DNA of 54,967 nt. Source: Betaproteobacteria bacterium. Lineage in GTDB: Bacteria > Pseudomonadota > Gammaproteobacteria > Burkholderiales > Rhodocyclaceae. The notes beneath the pieces were generated by a model, which was given only the letters and a program-made list of their open reading frames with translations, did no database searches and was not told the origin of the DNA. The DNA lies in contig WRKX01000004.1 of assembly GCA_009777925.1 (NCBI GenBank), positions 1 to 54,967 on the forward strand. The letters run 5' to 3'. The translations under genes and the position numbers were made by a program. Of this stretch, positions 54,263 to 54,967 are shown piece by piece. Positions within the stretch are counted from its first letter, which is position 1; every line of letters starts with the position of its first letter.

Positions 54263-54829
54263 TTGAGGCAGGTCAATGAAGTGGGCGTAACAGACTGAAA
54301 ACAGAGGGAAAAATATTTTATGTTCCCACGAACTGATAGTGGTTTTGATGCGAATATGTCACTTTTTTTCTTGGCGGAACACTATTTTGTCAGGGATAGT
54401 CATTCTTTCGCACAGGCTACAACCCACTAGTCATTTCAGTGTAGGCGGGAATCCAGTTATACATCATAGGATGGGGCGAGCAGTCTTACAGACGGCAATA
54501 GTGAACCCCAACGCGGCTGTACGGGCAAAAAAATGTTGGGGTTCGCGTTTGCTCACCCCATATATGGACTCCTCCTGTAATGCAAGGAAGAAGCGAAAAA
54601 TAAAACAAGTGGGGAAGGTGCGACTGCGCCCATATATCCGGCCTCTTTCCGGCGTATTGTTACACGCCGGGCCTCGATGGACTTCGCGCAGCAAGGGTGA
54701 ATCAACCTATCTACCTCAAAGGCCCCTGGGGTGTGACACTCACTTGCCGCCGGTTCTACCGTTTTTCCCATCTTCTCTTCTTCCAGGCAATCGCCAGAGA
54801 ACGCCTTTCGGCTACAACTACTCAACTAC
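54263..54829. other. Intergenic region with REP-like repeats, no gene
   Basis: AT-rich to 54430, then TTTCAGTGTAGGCGGGAATCC (repeat, compare 50508). Next is a large inverted pair, TGAACCCCAACGCGG (54500) against TGTTGGGGTTCGCG (54534) with GCTCACCCC after it, the family also at 24720 and 38934. A hairpin, CCGGCGT...ACACGCCGG, lies near 54648. Open frames here have no recognisable protein features. Confidence 0.5.
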
Positions 54830-54967
54830 TATAGTACTTTCCGCGAATAAATTTACTGTTGTTAGTACAATTGTATAGTTGGCATTCATTTTGCTTTACT
54901 GAAGTTGTCGCATGATTTTTGGAGGTTCCGGACATGGCTTATAGCAAAGATTTTCGTTGCCTGGTTT
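54830..54967 (+). mobile_element. IS630-family insertion sequence, left end (cut by window edge)
   Basis: Begins TATAGTACTTTCCGCGAATAAATTTAC, which aligns with the MITE end TATAGTGCTTTTCCTAAATAATCTTAC at about three quarters of positions, with the TATAGT and CTTT cores kept. About 100 bases of leader then precede a transposase start at 54934. The far end is outside the window. Confidence 0.6.
54934..54967 (+). CDS. IS630-family transposase, N-terminal fragment
   Basis: Eleven complete codons, MAYSKDFRCLV, match the usual start of one IS630 transposase branch, and GGAGG at 54921-54925 is a strong ribosome binding site 8 bases upstream. Only this start is visible. Confidence 0.6.
   Translation, partial: MAYSKDFRCLV

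Noticed and set aside
54263..54829. A cobalamin riboswitch in front of nrdJ
   Set aside because: I could not find a B12-box-like segment or a matching fold in this spacer. The NrdR-like boxes explain the regulation better.

Overview
The window reads as a betaproteobacterial chromosome segment, most like the Rhodocyclales. The evidence is gene order: tsaB-rimI-udg, rpsB-tsf-pyrH-frr-uppS-cdsA-dxr-rseP-bamA-skp-lpxD, smpB diverging from ratA-rnfH, pdxJ-acpS-nagZ, and nadD-rsfS-rlmH-maf. A B12-dependent ribonucleotide reductase fits too. The genus is not determined. Coding DNA is GC-rich, and the spacers are unusually full of palindromes, dispersed repeats and transposon remnants. Both window edges cut IS630-family elements.

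Layout. 1-416: edge of an IS630 element, a palindrome and a 95-bp MITE. 417-7839 (minus strand): metG, a SulP/STAS anion transporter and dnaE. 8092-16918 (minus strand): a tightly packed five-gene signalling operon encoding a REC-HD-GYP protein, a dCache-HAMP-GAF-Hpt protein, a second dCache sensor, a divergent diacylglycerol-kinase-like protein and a hybrid histidine kinase. It looks like an Rpf-type phosphorelay whose Hpt module sits on a separate extracytoplasmic sensor. 17059-18256: a decayed ISAs1-family element, a second MITE copy and a repeat. 18401-21012: a small DUF3106-like secreted protein, tsaB, rimI and a family-4 uracil-DNA glycosylase. 21350-33040: the translation, isoprenoid, phospholipid and outer-membrane biogenesis cluster, ending at lpxD without the usual fabZ-lpxA-lpxB. 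33423-38900: rsmE, rnfH, ratA, smpB, a META-domain lipoprotein, pdxJ, acpS, nagZ and a GrpB-family gene.

39206-42385 is an integron-type gene cassette array with no integrase in the window (a CALIN). It has five protein-coding cassettes in one orientation, each followed by an attC site: GNAT, alpha/beta hydrolase, unknown, monooxygenase-like, GNAT. The array splits a copy of a ~165-bp dispersed repeat exactly at a G^TTAG site, and the repeat's last bases reappear beyond the final attC, 9 bp before the mfd start codon. This indicates integrase-mediated capture at a secondary site.

42394-50034 resumes housekeeping: mfd, pgsA-rpiA, nadD-rsfS-rlmH-maf. 50119-51207 holds small unknown genes, including a possible 20-residue membrane peptide. 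51208-54105 (minus strand) is nrdJ, with two NrdR-box-like sites 31 bp apart in its upstream region. The right edge holds the start of an IS630-family element whose terminal sequence resembles the MITE ends, so that family is a candidate source of the MITE's mobility.

All functional calls come from reading motifs, lengths and gene order. No database search was run.
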